Positions 21,641 through 33,097 of a stretch of 64,000 nucleotides of DNA are shown one piece after another. The stretch's first letter is position 1. The number at the start of each line of letters is the position of its first letter. The notes below the pieces were generated by a model, which saw only the letters and a program-made list of their open reading frames with translations, made no database searches and was not told the origin of the DNA. A program made the translations under genes and the position numbers. This stretch comes from an uncultured Alphaproteobacteria bacterium (GTDB lineage: Bacteria; Pseudomonadota; Alphaproteobacteria; Rhizobiales; Pleomorphomonadaceae): NCBI GenBank assembly GCA_937900425.1, contig CALCDT010000388.1, positions 1-64,000 of the forward strand. The letters run 5' to 3'.

Positions 21641-23152
21641 ATGGCGACGCCTGTGGAAACGGAACTGAAGTTCGAGATCGACGCCGCCGCCGCCCGCGAC
21701 CTGCTCGCCCATCCCCGGCTCGCCGGCGGCGGAGTGGAGATCCAGCTTCTCGTCGCCCGCTACTTCGACACCCCGACGGAGGCCCTGCGCCGGGCCGGAG
21801 CCTCGCTGCGCCTGCGCGACGGCGAGGGCGAGGGCCGCGTCCAGACCGTGAAGTTCGCCGGCGGCGAGACCACCGGCCTGTTCTCGCGCAGCGAGGAGAC
21901 CGTCGAGGTCGCCGCCAGCGCCCGCCGGCCCGACCTCGCCCGATTCGAGGAGGAGACCGCCGCCCGCCTCGCCGCCATCGTCGGCGAGGAACCGCTCGAG
22001 CTCCAGTTCACCGTCAGGGTCGAGCGGCGCATCGTCGCCGAGAAGACCGCCGACGGCAGCCTCGTCGAGATCGGCGTCGACAGCGGCAAGGTCACCGCCG
22101 GGCGGCGCAGCCATGCCTTCCACGAGATCGAGTTCGAACTGAAGGGGGGCGATGCCCGCGCGCTCTTCGCCCTCGCCGCCGACCTCGTGCCGCCGGTCGG
22201 CGGCCGGCTCGGCACCGGGTCGAAGTCGAGCCTCGGCTACCGGGTGAAGCAGGGCGCCGAGGCGCTCGCCCCGCAGGCGGTCAAGGCGAGCGAGCCGGAC
22301 CTTTCCGGCGACGTCACCGTCGAGGCGGCGCTGCGGGCCTGCCTGCGCTCCTGCATCGCCCAGGTCGCGGCCAACATCCCGGTCTGCCTGTTCACCGACG
22401 CACCGGAAGGTCCGCACCAGCTCCGCGTCGGCCTTCGCCGGCTGCGCACCGTGCTCTCCGCCTTCGAGCCGGTGATGGCGCCGGGGGCGGCCGAGGCGCT
22501 CGGCGAGGAGGCGAAATGGCTCGCCGACGAGGTCGGCGCCCTGCGCGACGCCGACGTGCTCGCCGACGAGATCGTCGCCCCCCTCGCCGGCCGCGTCGGC
22601 CTCGCCGGGCCGCTGGCGAAGCTCGCGGACCTGCGCGACGAGCGGCGCACGGCGTTGCGCGAAACGCTGGGCGGACCCCGCGCCTGCCGCTTCGTCATCG
22701 ACCTTCTCGCCTTCGCCGAATGCCGCGGCTGGCTCTCGAGCACCGATCTCACCCAGTCGGAGCGGCTGATCGCGCCGCTCGAAGGCTTCGCGCGCGAGGC
22801 GGTCGACCACCGCCGCAAGAAGATCGACAAGCTCGCCCACCGCCTCGACGACCTCGACGCCGAGGAGCGGCACGACCTGCGCAAGTCGTTCAAGAAGATG
22901 CGCTACCTGCTCGAGTTCTTCGCCCCGCTGCTGCCGGGCAAGAAGGCGAAGGCACTCGTCTCGCGCACGAAGAAGGCGCAGGATCTGCTCGGCTATCTCA
23001 ACGACACCGTCATGGCCCATCGCCTGCCCGGCCTCGTCGGCGAAGGCGCCTCCGTCGCCGACCTCACCGCCCTCGGCTACGTCATCGGCTGGCACGAGGC
23101 CAAGGCCGAAGATGCCTGGGAGCGGACCAAGGCACTGTTCGAGGACGATTGA
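21641..23152 (+). CDS. CYTH-CHAD domain protein (inorganic triphosphatase-like)
   Basis: 503 aa. The CYTH triphosphate-tunnel domain (about 1-200) opens with ETELKFEID, fitting the ExExK signature. A His- and Arg-rich helical CHAD domain follows (about 225-490), with LRVGLRRLRTVLSAFEP and DLRKSFKKMRYLLEFFAPLL. Fused proteins of this type hydrolyse inorganic triphosphate, and CHAD domains bind polyphosphate. Upstream in-frame ATGs at 21557 and 21611 exist; 21641 gives the canonical N-terminus. A strong hairpin closes the gene. Confidence 0.92.
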   Translation: MATPVETELKFEIDAAAARDLLAHPRLAGGGVEIQLLVARYFDTPTEALRRAGASLRLRDGEGEGRVQTVKFAGGETTGLFSRSEETVEVAASARRPDLARFEEETAARLAAIVGEEPLELQFTVRVERRIVAEKTADGSLVEIGVDSGKVTAGRRSHAFHEIEFELKGGDARALFALAADLVPPVGGRLGTGSKSSLGYRVKQGAEALAPQAVKASEPDLSGDVTVEAALRACLRSCIAQVAANIPVCLFTDAPEGPHQLRVGLRRLRTVLSAFEPVMAPGAAEALGEEAKWLADEVGALRDADVLADEIVAPLAGRVGLAGPLAKLADLRDERRTALRETLGGPRACRFVIDLLAFAECRGWLSSTDLTQSERLIAPLEGFAREAVDHRRKKIDKLAHRLDDLDAEERHDLRKSFKKMRYLLEFFAPLLPGKKAKALVSRTKKAQDLLGYLNDTVMAHRLPGLVGEGASVADLTALGYVIGWHEAKAEDAWERTKALFEDD

Positions 23153-23177
23153 CCGCGGCCGGAACCGCCGGGACTTC

Positions 23178-23225
23178 TACCACGCTCGTGACGTCCCGAC
23201 GGATCGGGACGTCACGAGCGTGGTA
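23178..23225. terminator. 22-bp perfect hairpin between convergent genes
   Basis: TACCACGCTCGTGACGTCCC... (23178-23199), loop CGGA, exact complement to 23225. It lies between the CYTH-CHAD stop and the stop of the 70-aa gene, so it can end transcription from both sides. There is no T-run. The core (CTCGT, GTCCCGA, TCGGGAC, ACGAG) resembles the first hairpin of the 126-bp repeats at 44545 and 48326, so it may be a short member of that family. Confidence 0.65.
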
Positions 23226-23438
23226 TCAGGCCTTGCGGCCGCCGGCGTTGGGCGGGGCGCAGTGCCACTTGCGGATCTCGTATTTCGGGTGGGTGGCCGA
23301 CCACTGCGCCATGTGCATCTGGGCTTCCCAGGTGCAGGCGGAAAGGCTGCCGACGTTCTCCACCGGCAGGGATCTCTCCTCGCAGGCCTTGGGATCGCCG
23401 ATCAGGCAGACGAGCATGACAATCTCGAGATAGTCCAT
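23226..23438 (-). CDS. Small conserved hypothetical protein, 70 aa
   Basis: The start MDYLEIVMLV follows an excellent Shine-Dalgarno (GAGGAGGAACC-ATG), which supports a real gene. It has three Cys residues (in LVCLIGDPKACEE and SACTWEAQ) plus a fourth in KWHCAPP near the end, and a WSATHP segment. Small alphaproteobacterial proteins with a similar Cys pattern exist, but no function is known to me. No clear signal peptide; the N-terminus is mildly hydrophobic. The gap 23439-23707 holds no other gene. Confidence 0.75.
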   Translation of the reverse strand: MDYLEIVMLVCLIGDPKACEERSLPVENVGSLSACTWEAQMHMAQWSATHPKYEIRKWHCAPPNAGGRKA

Positions 23439-23707
23439 GGTTCCTCCTCGCGAACCGGTTCGCCGGTTCCTCGCGGACGGCCGGAATGGTCGAGCCGAGG
23501 AAGGGCCGCGCATCGTCCCCGGAGTCCGGGGCTGCCGCACGCGGGGGCAGAGCGGGTGGCGCGCCTGCGATCGCGGCGGCTCGCTGTCGAAATCCCAACC
23601 CCCGTACGGTCCGGATGTTCGCCTGCTCCGACCGGTGACGCGGAAGAAATACGGGGCTGCGCGCAGGGCGGATCACGACGGGCACGGATGCGGCGGGCCG
23701 AACCGCC

Positions 23708-24637
23708 TCAGCCCTCGCTGGTTCCGGCGAAATCGGGCAGGAAGCGGGCACCCTCCCGCACCCAGAACTCGCGCAGCGCGCTCGCCGCCGGCAGCAGCCG
23801 CTTGTCGGTGCGCCGGACGACATACCACTTGCGCATCAGGGGCAGGCCGGCGACGTCGAGCATCACCAGCCGTCCGGACTTCAACTCGACGTCGACCGTG
23901 TGGGCCGAGAGGAAGGCGATGCCGAGGCCGGCCATCACCGCCTGCTTGATGGTCTCGTTGGAGTTCATCTCCACCGTGCGCGGCGTGCGGTCGATCTTCT
24001 GGGCGAGCAGGAAGCCCTCGAAGGAATTGCGCGTCCCCGAGCCGACCTCGCGCATGATGAAGGTGTCGTCGATCAGGTCGGCGACGGTGAGGCCCCCCTC
24101 GCCGGCCCTCGGATGGTCCGGGGCGGCGACGATCACCTGCGGGTGCGGCCCGATCGGCTCGGCCTCGACGTCGAAATCCGCCGGCGGGCGGCCCATGATG
24201 GCGAGGTCGATCTCGTAGCCGCGCAGCGCCGCGAAGATGCGCTCGCGGTTGCCGACGAAGAGGTTGACCGCCACCTTCGGCCGCGTCTTCTGGAAGGCGG
24301 CGATGGCGTAGGGCGCGAAATAGCGCGCCGTCGAGACGATGCCGAAGGACACCTTGCCGGCGCCCGCGTCGCGCAGTTCGGCCAGTGCGTCGCTGCATTC
24401 CGACAGCAGCGTCTCCATCTTGGTCAGCGTCGCGGCGATCTCGGCCCCGGCCGGCGTCGCCTCGAAGCGTTCGGCGATCCGCTCGACCAGCGCCATGCCG
24501 ACCTGCTCCTCGAGCGACTTGATCTGCGCCGTGATCGCCGGCGGCGTCACGTTGAGCAGCGAGGCCGCCCGCGTCACGCTGCCGGTGGCGATGACCGCGG
24601 AGAGACACCGCAACTGCTTCAGCGTGACGTGACGCAT
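23708..24637 (-). CDS. cbbR: LysR-type regulator CbbR
   Basis: 309 aa. An N-terminal winged HTH (MRHVTLKQLRCLSAVIATGS, TRAASLLNVTPPAITAQIKSLE) is followed by the effector domain with CbbR-typical stretches such as ARYFAPYAIAAFQ and TVEMNSNETIKQAVMAGLG. CbbR activates Calvin-cycle operons in response to metabolites such as RuBP or NADPH. It is transcribed divergently from cbbF, the classical arrangement. The longer frame upstream is discarded because MRHVTLKQLR is the family N-terminus. Confidence 0.95.
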   Translation of the reverse strand: MRHVTLKQLRCLSAVIATGSVTRAASLLNVTPPAITAQIKSLEEQVGMALVERIAERFEATPAGAEIAATLTKMETLLSECSDALAELRDAGAGKVSFGIVSTARYFAPYAIAAFQKTRPKVAVNLFVGNRERIFAALRGYEIDLAIMGRPPADFDVEAEPIGPHPQVIVAAPDHPRAGEGGLTVADLIDDTFIMREVGSGTRNSFEGFLLAQKIDRTPRTVEMNSNETIKQAVMAGLGIAFLSAHTVDVELKSGRLVMLDVAGLPLMRKWYVVRRTDKRLLPAASALREFWVREGARFLPDFAGTSEG

Positions 24638-24882
24638 CCGATCCGTCCTCTTGAATTTTTTCTGAATCCCACCCGCGCACGAATTAAGTTTGTTCCGCGA
24701 CCGCTGTCGAGTCATCGATCCGTCGCACCCCCCGTCGCGCCGGCACCCTGGCTTCGGACTGTTCAAAACGGCCGGGACAGACTAGAGCGAAGAGGAAGTG
24801 GATGACGGGGGTGGTTGCGGCGGTCACGACGGTCGTCGCACGCTCTTCCGCAGCGGCGGACAGTCCGAGGGAGAGGGAAACG
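24638..24882. promoter_or_regulatory. cbbR-cbbF divergent control region
   Basis: 245 bp between the divergent cbbR and cbbF starts. An AT-rich patch holds TGAAT at 24652-24656 and again at 24663-24667, eleven bases (one helical turn) apart, and ATTAAGTTTGTT near 24683. LysR/CbbR sites are built on T-N-A type half-sites spaced by about a turn, so these are candidates. The GGGAGAGGGAAACG just before cbbF is its ribosome binding site. Confidence 0.45.
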
Positions 24883-25914
24883 ATGGCGATCGGCGACAGC
24901 CTCGAGCACTATCTCGACACCTGGGCGGGCGGCGACGCGCTGCGCCTCGCGACCCGGCGGGCGGTGCTCGCCCTCGCCGAGGCCGGCGTCGAACTCGCCG
25001 ACGTATGCGCCGCCGGCGCGCTCGAGGCCGGCCAGGGCGCCGTCGTCGGCAACAACTCGGGTGGCGATGCCCAGAAGGCGCTCGACGTGCGCTCCCACGA
25101 AATCGTGGTCGCCGCCCTCAAGCGCCACGGAGTCGGCATGGTCGCCTCCGAGGAGGCCGACGACGCCGAACTGCTTACCCCCGGCGGCCTCGTCGCCGTC
25201 GCCACCGACCCGCTCGACGGCTCCTCCAACATCGACACCAACGTCTCTGTCGGCACAATCTTCTCGATTCTGCCGGTCACGGAGGGGGCCGACACCTTCC
25301 TGGTGCCCGGCAGCGCGCAGATCGGCGCGGGATTCGTCGTCTACGGCCCGCACACCGACATCGTGCTGACCCTCGGCGAGGGCACCGACGTTTTCACCCT
25401 CCACCGGGCGAGCGGCGAATTCCGTCTCGTCGCGGAAAAGGTCTCGATCCCGGCCGAGACGGCGGAATACGCGATCAACGCCTCGAACTACCGCCACTGG
25501 CAGGCGGGGCTGCGCCAGTATGTCGACGACTGCCTCGCCGGCGCCGAGGGTCCGCTCGAGAAGAACTACAACATGCGCTGGGTCGGCTCGCTGGTCGCCG
25601 ACGCCTCGCGCATCCTCTCGCGCGGCGGCGTCTTCCTCTATCCGGGGGACGCCCGCAAGGGCTACGGCCAGGGCCGGCTGCGCATCCTCTACGAGGCCAA
25701 TCCGGTGGCGATGGTGATCGAGCAGTGCGGCGGCGCCGCCACCGACGGTGAACGGCGCATCCTCGACATTCCGGTGACCACCCTGCACCAGCGCACCGGC
25801 CTCGTCTTCGGCGCCGAAAAGGAGGTCGCCCGCATCGGCCGCTACATCGCGAGCCCGGAGCTCCGCGGAGAATCCTCCCCGCTCTTCACCAATCGCGGCC
25901 TGTTCATCAGCTGA
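24883..25914 (+). CDS. cbbF: Fructose-1,6-bisphosphatase, class I
   Basis: 343 aa. It dephosphorylates fructose 1,6-bisphosphate (and often sedoheptulose 1,7-bisphosphate) in the Calvin cycle. Seen: GNNSGGDAQKALDV, the metal site DPLDGSSNIDTNVSVGTIFSI region, NYNMRWVGSLVAD and KGYGQGRLRILYEANPVA. The start MAIGDSLEHY is set by the strong Shine-Dalgarno; an upstream ATG at 24802 adds non-conserved residues. First gene of the cbb operon. Confidence 0.96.
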   Translation: MAIGDSLEHYLDTWAGGDALRLATRRAVLALAEAGVELADVCAAGALEAGQGAVVGNNSGGDAQKALDVRSHEIVVAALKRHGVGMVASEEADDAELLTPGGLVAVATDPLDGSSNIDTNVSVGTIFSILPVTEGADTFLVPGSAQIGAGFVVYGPHTDIVLTLGEGTDVFTLHRASGEFRLVAEKVSIPAETAEYAINASNYRHWQAGLRQYVDDCLAGAEGPLEKNYNMRWVGSLVADASRILSRGGVFLYPGDARKGYGQGRLRILYEANPVAMVIEQCGGAATDGERRILDIPVTTLHQRTGLVFGAEKEVARIGRYIASPELRGESSPLFTNRGLFIS

Positions 25915-25972
25915 CGGGTGCGCTCGGGTCGCAGGCGGCCCGCCCTCCCCTCCGCAGTCGGAGACGACGCCC

Positions 25973-26848
25973 TTGTCGGTGCGGTTTCCCATCATCGCCA
26001 CCACCGGATCCTCCGGCTCCGGCACCACGTCGGTGAAGAACACTTTCGAGCGGATCTTCCGGCGCGAGGGGATCAAGGCCGCCTTCATCGAGGGCGACGC
26101 CTTCCACCGCTACGACCGCCAGGCGATGAAGCTCAAGGTCGCCGAGGAGGTCGCCCGCGGCAACCACCACTTCAGCCACTTCGGCCCGCAGGCCAACCTG
26201 CTCGACGACCTCGAGGCGGTGCTCGACGAATTCTCGCGCACCGGCCGCGGCCGCACCCGCCAGTATGTTCACAACTTTCCGGAAGAACAGCTTTTCGGCG
26301 CGCCGCAGGGCACCTTCACCGCCTGGGAGGACTTCGAGGAGGGCTGCGACCTGCTGTTCTACGAGGGTCTCCACGGCGCCTATCGCTCGGACACCCACGA
26401 CATCGCCCGTTTTGCCGACTTGAAGATCGGCGTCGTTCCTGTGATCAATCTGGAATGGATCCAGAAGATCCACCGCGACAAGGAGACGAGGGGCTATTCG
26501 ACCGAGGCCGTCACCGACGTGATTTTGAGGCGCATGCACGACTATGTGCACTACATCTGCCCGCAGTTCACCGAGACCGACATCAACTTCCAGCGCGTGC
26601 CGACGGTCGACACCTCCAATCCCTTCGTCGCCCGGTGGATTCCGACCGCGGACGAGTCCATGGTGGTGATCCGGTTCAGAAGTCCGAAGGGCATCGACTT
26701 TCCCTATCTGCTGTCGATGATCCCCTCGAGCTTCATGTCCCGGGCCAACTCCATCGTGGTGCCCGGCGGCAAGATGGAACTGGCGATGCAACTGATCCTG
26801 ACGCCGCAGATCCTGCGGCTGATGGACCGCAAGAACCGGGCGGTCTGA
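25973..26848 (+). CDS. cbbP: Phosphoribulokinase
   Basis: 291 aa, octameric proteobacterial type. It phosphorylates ribulose 5-phosphate to RuBP, a reaction unique to the Calvin cycle. P-loop GSSGSGTTS at 12-20, EGDAFHRYDR, and HDIARFADLKIGVVP are conserved. The start is TTG: it gives MSVRFPI, matching the family N-terminus, and GGAG lies nine bases upstream; a GTG two codons later is the alternative. 58 bp after cbbF. Confidence 0.95.
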   Translation: MSVRFPIIATTGSSGSGTTSVKNTFERIFRREGIKAAFIEGDAFHRYDRQAMKLKVAEEVARGNHHFSHFGPQANLLDDLEAVLDEFSRTGRGRTRQYVHNFPEEQLFGAPQGTFTAWEDFEEGCDLLFYEGLHGAYRSDTHDIARFADLKIGVVPVINLEWIQKIHRDKETRGYSTEAVTDVILRRMHDYVHYICPQFTETDINFQRVPTVDTSNPFVARWIPTADESMVVIRFRSPKGIDFPYLLSMIPSSFMSRANSIVVPGGKMELAMQLILTPQILRLMDRKNRAV

Positions 26849-26853
26849 ATGAC

Positions 26854-28908
<2,055 letters not shown>

Positions 28909-28949
28909 GCAGGTCGTTTGCGCGACCATGGCTCTCACAGCCATGCGCA

Positions 28950-29009
28950 TTCTGCACCAACGTGCAGAAATTCTCTCGCCGGCAGAAGGAGTTCAAAGGA
29001 TTTAACTCC
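28950..29009. promoter_or_regulatory. Two dyads in the 414-bp cbbT-cbbA gap
   Basis: TTCTGCAC-CAAC-GTGCAGAA (28950-28969, perfect 8-bp arms) and GGAGTT-N10-AACTCC (28988-29009) lie shortly after the cbbT stop, in AT-richer DNA. They could be a terminator or processing hairpin after cbbT, or operator sites for a second promoter in front of cbbA. The rest of the gap 28909-29322 holds no convincing gene; an open frame there is Arg/Ser-rich and unsupported. Confidence 0.4.
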
Positions 29010-29322
29010 GTCCGCGGCCCTACCTTCCGTCATGAACTTGTGCGATAGGTCTGCGAAAGAGCCGCCGGGGCGTCGATCGTGTCGCGTTGACCTTCGGCGG
29101 CGACGACGGAACAACGAAAGACGGTCGCGCGAAGAGGGAACGGATCGGGCGGCGCCTCCGCGGGAGCGCGCATCCGCGGCAGAGGCGGGCGAGCCGTTCG
29201 GGCGGCCCACCGGGCCACGCTTTCCTCCCTCTTGCGCGGCGGACGCCCGGCCCGGTTCGGCCGGCGGCGAGCGCCGTCTTCGTGCACGCGAGACTTGACG
29301 CCACGGGAGAGGAAAGAAACGA

Positions 29323-30393
29323 ATGGCCCGCATCACCCTGAGACAGCTGCTCGACCACGCCGCCGAACACGGCTACGGGCTGCCAGCCTTCAACATCAAC
29401 AACATGGAACAGGGTCTCGCGGTGCTGGAAGCGGCCGCCCTCGTCGATGCGCCGGTGATCCTGCAGGCGAGCCGAGGCGCCCGCGAATACGCCAACGACA
29501 TCATTCTCGCCCGCATGATCGAGGCGCTGAGCGAGATCTATCCGCACATCCCGATCTGCATGCATCAGGATCACGGCAACAACGAAGCCACCTGCATGAG
29601 CGCGATCCAGCACGGCTTCACCTCCGTGATGATGGACGGCTCGCTGAAGGCCGACGGCAAGACCCCGGCCGACTGGGACTACAACGTCGACATCACCCGG
29701 CGCGTCACCGACTTCGCCCACTGGGTCGGCGCCTCGGTGGAGGGCGAGCTCGGCGTGCTCGGCTCGCTCGAGACCGGCACCGGCGAGGCCGAGGACGGCC
29801 ACGGCGCCGAGGGCGAACTCAGCCACGACCAGCTGCTGACCGATCCCGACCAGGCGGTCGAGTTCGTCAAGGCGACCAAGGTCGACGCCCTGGCCGTCGC
29901 CATGGGCACCAGCCACGGCGCCTACAAGTTCTCGCGCAAGCCCGACGGCGAGGTGCTGGCGATGCACGTGATCGAGGAGATCCACCGCCGCCTGCCCAAC
30001 ACCCACCTCGTCATGCACGGCTCCTCCTCAGTGCCGCAGGAGTTGCAGGACGCCTTCAACCAGTACGGCGGCGAGATGCCCCAGACCTGGGGCGTGCCGA
30101 TCGACGAGATCCTGCACGGCATCAAGTTCGGCGTGCGCAAGGTCAACATCGATACCGACTGCCGCCTCGCCATGTCCGGCGCCATCCGCAAGGTCTTCTC
30201 CGAGAAGCCCGGCGAGTTCGACCCGCGCAAGTATCTCAAGCCCGCCAAGGAGGCGATGCGCAGCCTCTGCAAGCTGCGCTACGAGCAGTTCGGCGCCGCC
30301 GGCATGGCCTCGAAGATCAAGGTCGAGCCGATGGCCGAGATGGCCAAGCGCTACCAGTCCGGCGCGCTCGACCCGCAGTTCGCGGCGGTCTGA
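29323..30393 (+). CDS. cbbA: Fructose-bisphosphate aldolase, class II (CbbA)
   Basis: 356 aa. Zn-dependent aldolase making fructose 1,6-bisphosphate and sedoheptulose 1,7-bisphosphate. The metal-binding [30 protein letters not shown] and [10 protein letters not shown] segments of the CbbA/Fba type are present. Strong ribosome binding site GGGAGAGGAAAG. cbbX starts only 24 bp after its stop, where cbbL and cbbS stand in related operons. Confidence 0.96.
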   Translation: MARITLRQLLDHAAEHGYGLPAFNINNMEQGLAVLEAAALVDAPVILQASRGAREYANDIILARMIEALSEIYPHIPICMHQDHGNNEATCMSAIQHGFTSVMMDGSLKADGKTPADWDYNVDITRRVTDFAHWVGASVEGELGVLGSLETGTGEAEDGHGAEGELSHDQLLTDPDQAVEFVKATKVDALAVAMGTSHGAYKFSRKPDGEVLAMHVIEEIHRRLPNTHLVMHGSSSVPQELQDAFNQYGGEMPQTWGVPIDEILHGIKFGVRKVNIDTDCRLAMSGAIRKVFSEKPGEFDPRKYLKPAKEAMRSLCKLRYEQFGAAGMASKIKVEPMAEMAKRYQSGALDPQFAAV

Positions 30394-30417
30394 GCACCGT
30401 GACGACGGGGGAGAGCC

Positions 30418-31443
30418 ATGGCTGACGAGGCCGAAGCCGCGGCAGGCGGCCCCTCCCCCGCCCCGGCGGCACCCTCCCCGGCGGCGCTCTCCGCCGCCCC
30501 GGCGACGGCTGACGCCGGGCCGGCGCGCGTCGACCTCAGGCGGATCTACGAGGAGAGCGGCGTCGGCGACATCCTCGCCGAACTCGACCGCGACCTCGTC
30601 GGCCTCGCCCCGGTCAAGCGCCGCATCCGCGAGACCGCGGCGCTGCTGATGGTCGAACGCGCCCGCGCCGCCCTCGGCCTCCTGCGCGAGGCGCCGACCC
30701 TGCACATGAGCTTCACCGGCAACCCCGGCACCGGAAAGACAACGGTGGCGCTGCGCATGGCGAGCCTGCTCCACCGCCTCGGCTACCTGCGCAAGGGACA
30801 TCTCGTCTCGGTGACCCGCGACGACCTCGTCGGCCAGTATATCGGCCACACCGCCCCGAAGACCAAGGACGTGCTGAAGCGGGCGATGGGCGGGGTGCTG
30901 TTCATCGACGAGGCCTATTACCTCTACCGGCCCGAGAACGAGCGCGACTACGGCCAGGAGGCGATCGAGATCCTGCTGCAGGTGATGGAGACGAAGCGCG
31001 ACGACCTCGTCGTCATCGTCGCCGGCTACGGCGAGCGCATGGACACCTTCTTCGCCAGCAATCCGGGCTTCCGCTCGCGTATCGCCCACCACATCGATTT
31101 TCCCGATTATTCCGACGGCGAACTGTTGCAGATCGCCGAGGCGATGCTGGAGCGGCAGAGCTACAAGCTCTCGCCCGAGGCGCGGGCGGCCCTCGCCGCC
31201 TACATCCCGCGCCGGCGCACCCAGCCGCTGTTCGCCAACGCCCGCTCGATCCGCAACGCCCTCGACCGCGCCCGCCTGCGCCAGGCCAATCGCCTGTTCG
31301 AGGAGGCCGAGGGTCCGCTGGACGCGGAGGCGCTCTCCACCATCGCCGCCGCCGACTTCCTCGCCAGCCGGGTGTTCCAGATGGGCGGGGCGGAGCCCGC
31401 CGCGGCGAAGGAACCGGGGACGGACGGTTCGGGAGCCGCCTGA
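30418..31443 (+). CDS. cbbX: Red-type RuBisCO activase CbbX
   Basis: 341 aa AAA+ ATPase. Walker [10 protein letters not shown] at 101-109, pore-loop YIG at 141-143, Walker B LFIDEA at 161-166, and [19 protein letters not shown] follow the CbbX pattern. CbbX rings pull on the C-terminal tail of red-type form I RuBisCO large subunits to remove inhibitory sugar phosphates. An N-terminal Ala/Pro-rich extension of about 35 residues is longer than in the well-studied homologue. Its substrate proteins CbbL/CbbS are not encoded in this window. Confidence 0.95.
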   Translation: MADEAEAAAGGPSPAPAAPSPAALSAAPATADAGPARVDLRRIYEESGVGDILAELDRDLVGLAPVKRRIRETAALLMVERARAALGLLREAPTLHMSFTGNPGTGKTTVALRMASLLHRLGYLRKGHLVSVTRDDLVGQYIGHTAPKTKDVLKRAMGGVLFIDEAYYLYRPENERDYGQEAIEILLQVMETKRDDLVVIVAGYGERMDTFFASNPGFRSRIAHHIDFPDYSDGELLQIAEAMLERQSYKLSPEARAALAAYIPRRRTQPLFANARSIRNALDRARLRQANRLFEEAEGPLDAEALSTIAAADFLASRVFQMGGAEPAAAKEPGTDGSGAA

Positions 31444-31550
31444 CGGCGACGTCTCGCCGCCCTCACAGCAGCGCGGCATCGGCCGAAACGGCGACGGGCG
31501 CGGAAGCCCTGCGGCCGCCGCGCCCGTCCATCCCTTGCGATGCGCTCGCC

Positions 31551-31946
31551 TCAGATCTCGCCCTCGGCGACCTTGACCACCGCGACGGCCCGGGCCCCGG
31601 CCATGCAGGTCGTGTCGACCCGCCCGCCTTCGCTGGAGCGGACCGCCACGGTCGCCTTCTCGGCGAGGTCGAACTCGACGCGGGCCGAGGCGCCGGTCAC
31701 TTGTTCACCGCTTTCGGCGATGGTCAGGCTCATGGCGCAGCCGCCGGCGTCGGTCAGGAAGTAGCCGACGACCCGCTTGGCGCCGACGTCATAGGCGAAG
31801 CCGCGGGCGGACTGGTAGACGTCCGCCCGCTCGTCGACGGTGGACCGCGGACCGGCCGGGAAGGAGGCCGCGGCCGCGCCGGCGACGATCGCCCCCGAGG
31901 TCACGACGACGACGGCGAGCGCGGGGATGTTACGGAAAATATTCAT
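31551..31946 (-). CDS. Small exported hypothetical protein, 131 aa
   Basis: Signal peptide about 1-28 (MNIFRNIPALAVVVVTSGAI...AAAA), then a small strand-rich domain with Cys70 and Cys114 that may pair. TTGGAG about ten bases upstream supports the start. It lies antisense between cbbX and rpe. I do not recognise a family. Confidence 0.75.
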   Translation of the reverse strand: MNIFRNIPALAVVVVTSGAIVAGAAAASFPAGPRSTVDERADVYQSARGFAYDVGAKRVVGYFLTDAGGCAMSLTIAESGEQVTGASARVEFDLAEKATVAVRSSEGGRVDTTCMAGARAVAVVKVAEGEI

Positions 31947-32271
31947 GTCACCAATCTCCAATCGATGGGGCCGGACCCGCCGGCCGAATGTCTTTGCGCC
32001 CCTCGCCTCACGCGCCTGTCCGCGGGGTTTTGTCCGTCGGGGCCTGTCGATGTCGCGGCGGGCGTCACCGCCGCCGATGAGAGGAAGATGACGGCGGACT
32101 GTTTCAGCCGTATGCCGCGCCTCGCGTCGCTTCTGTATCGATTGTAACAAGAGCGGTGATCGCCTCCGCCGGGCGCCGAGCGGCCGATCCGCGCCCTCGG
32201 CCCTTGCCAGCGCGGCGCCGCCGTGGAACAGAACGCGCGAAAATCCAGCCCCCGTCCCGGAGCCAGCCCTC
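31947..32271. other. Intergenic region between a divergent exported-protein gene and rpe
   Basis: 325 bp. No gene is seen. A modestly AT-rich patch near 32130-32155 (TTCTGTATCGATTGTAACAA) is the most likely site for promoters of either flanking gene; this is a guess from composition. Confidence 0.4.
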
Positions 32272-32931
32272 ATGTCCGCCCTGATCGCCCCGTCCATGCT
32301 GTCGTCGGATTTCGCCCGTCTCGCCGACGAACTCGGCGCGGTCGAACGGGCCGGCGCCGACTGGATCCATCTCGACGTCATGGACGGCCATTTCGTCCCG
32401 AACATCACCTTCGGCCCGGCGGTCATCAAGGCGATGCGGCCGCATTCGAAGCTCGTCTTCGACGTCCACCTGATGATCGCGCCGGTCGATCCCTATCTCG
32501 CCGCCTTCGCCGACGCCGGCGCCGACGTCATCTCGGTCCATGCCGAGGCCGGTCCGCACCTCGACCGCAGCCTCCAGGCGATCCGCGCGCTCGGCAAGAA
32601 GGCCGGCGTCGTGCTCAACCCCGGCACGCCCGAATCGACGATCGAATACGTGCTCGACCGGCTCGACCTCGTGCTGCTGATGACGGTGAACCCGGGCTTC
32701 GGCGGCCAGGCCTTCATTCCGGCGGTCGTCGACAAGGTCGCCCGGGTCAAGGCGCTGATCGGCGACCGGCCGATCCGCCTCGAGATCGACGGCGGCGTCA
32801 CCCCCGAGACCGCGCCGCTGGTGACACGGGCCGGCGCCGAGGTGCTGGTCGCCGGCTCGGCGGTGTTCAAGGGCGGCGACGAGGCGAGCTACCGCGCCAA
32901 CATCGCCGCGATCCGCGCCGCGATCGCCTGA
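32272..32931 (+). CDS. rpe: Ribulose-phosphate 3-epimerase
   Basis: 219 aa TIM barrel, interconverting xylulose 5-phosphate and ribulose 5-phosphate; cbbE when in cbb clusters. Conserved [42 protein letters not shown] and EIDGGV stretches are present. It resumes the plus-strand cbb cluster after the antisense exported-protein gene. Confidence 0.96.
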   Translation: MSALIAPSMLSSDFARLADELGAVERAGADWIHLDVMDGHFVPNITFGPAVIKAMRPHSKLVFDVHLMIAPVDPYLAAFADAGADVISVHAEAGPHLDRSLQAIRALGKKAGVVLNPGTPESTIEYVLDRLDLVLLMTVNPGFGGQAFIPAVVDKVARVKALIGDRPIRLEIDGGVTPETAPLVTRAGAEVLVAGSAVFKGGDEASYRANIAAIRAAIA

Positions 32932-33097
32932 TCCCGGCCGCGCCCGCGCCACCGGACCGGCCGGGCCGGCCGGCGCCGGTGCCCGCAGAGTTGGTAGAAG
33001 GCGGTCAACGGGCTCGCGTCGGCGGTCAAAGCCTTGTAAAGTCGCAAGGCTCCGGCGCCCGACCGCCGCACCGCGTCTTCACGACGAAAGTCCCGAC

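Noticed and set aside
28918..29298. 126-codon plus-strand frame between cbbT and cbbA
   Set aside because: Arg/Ser/Pro-rich composition, no ribosome binding site and no motif; treated as non-coding. It is not a remnant of cbbL or cbbS.
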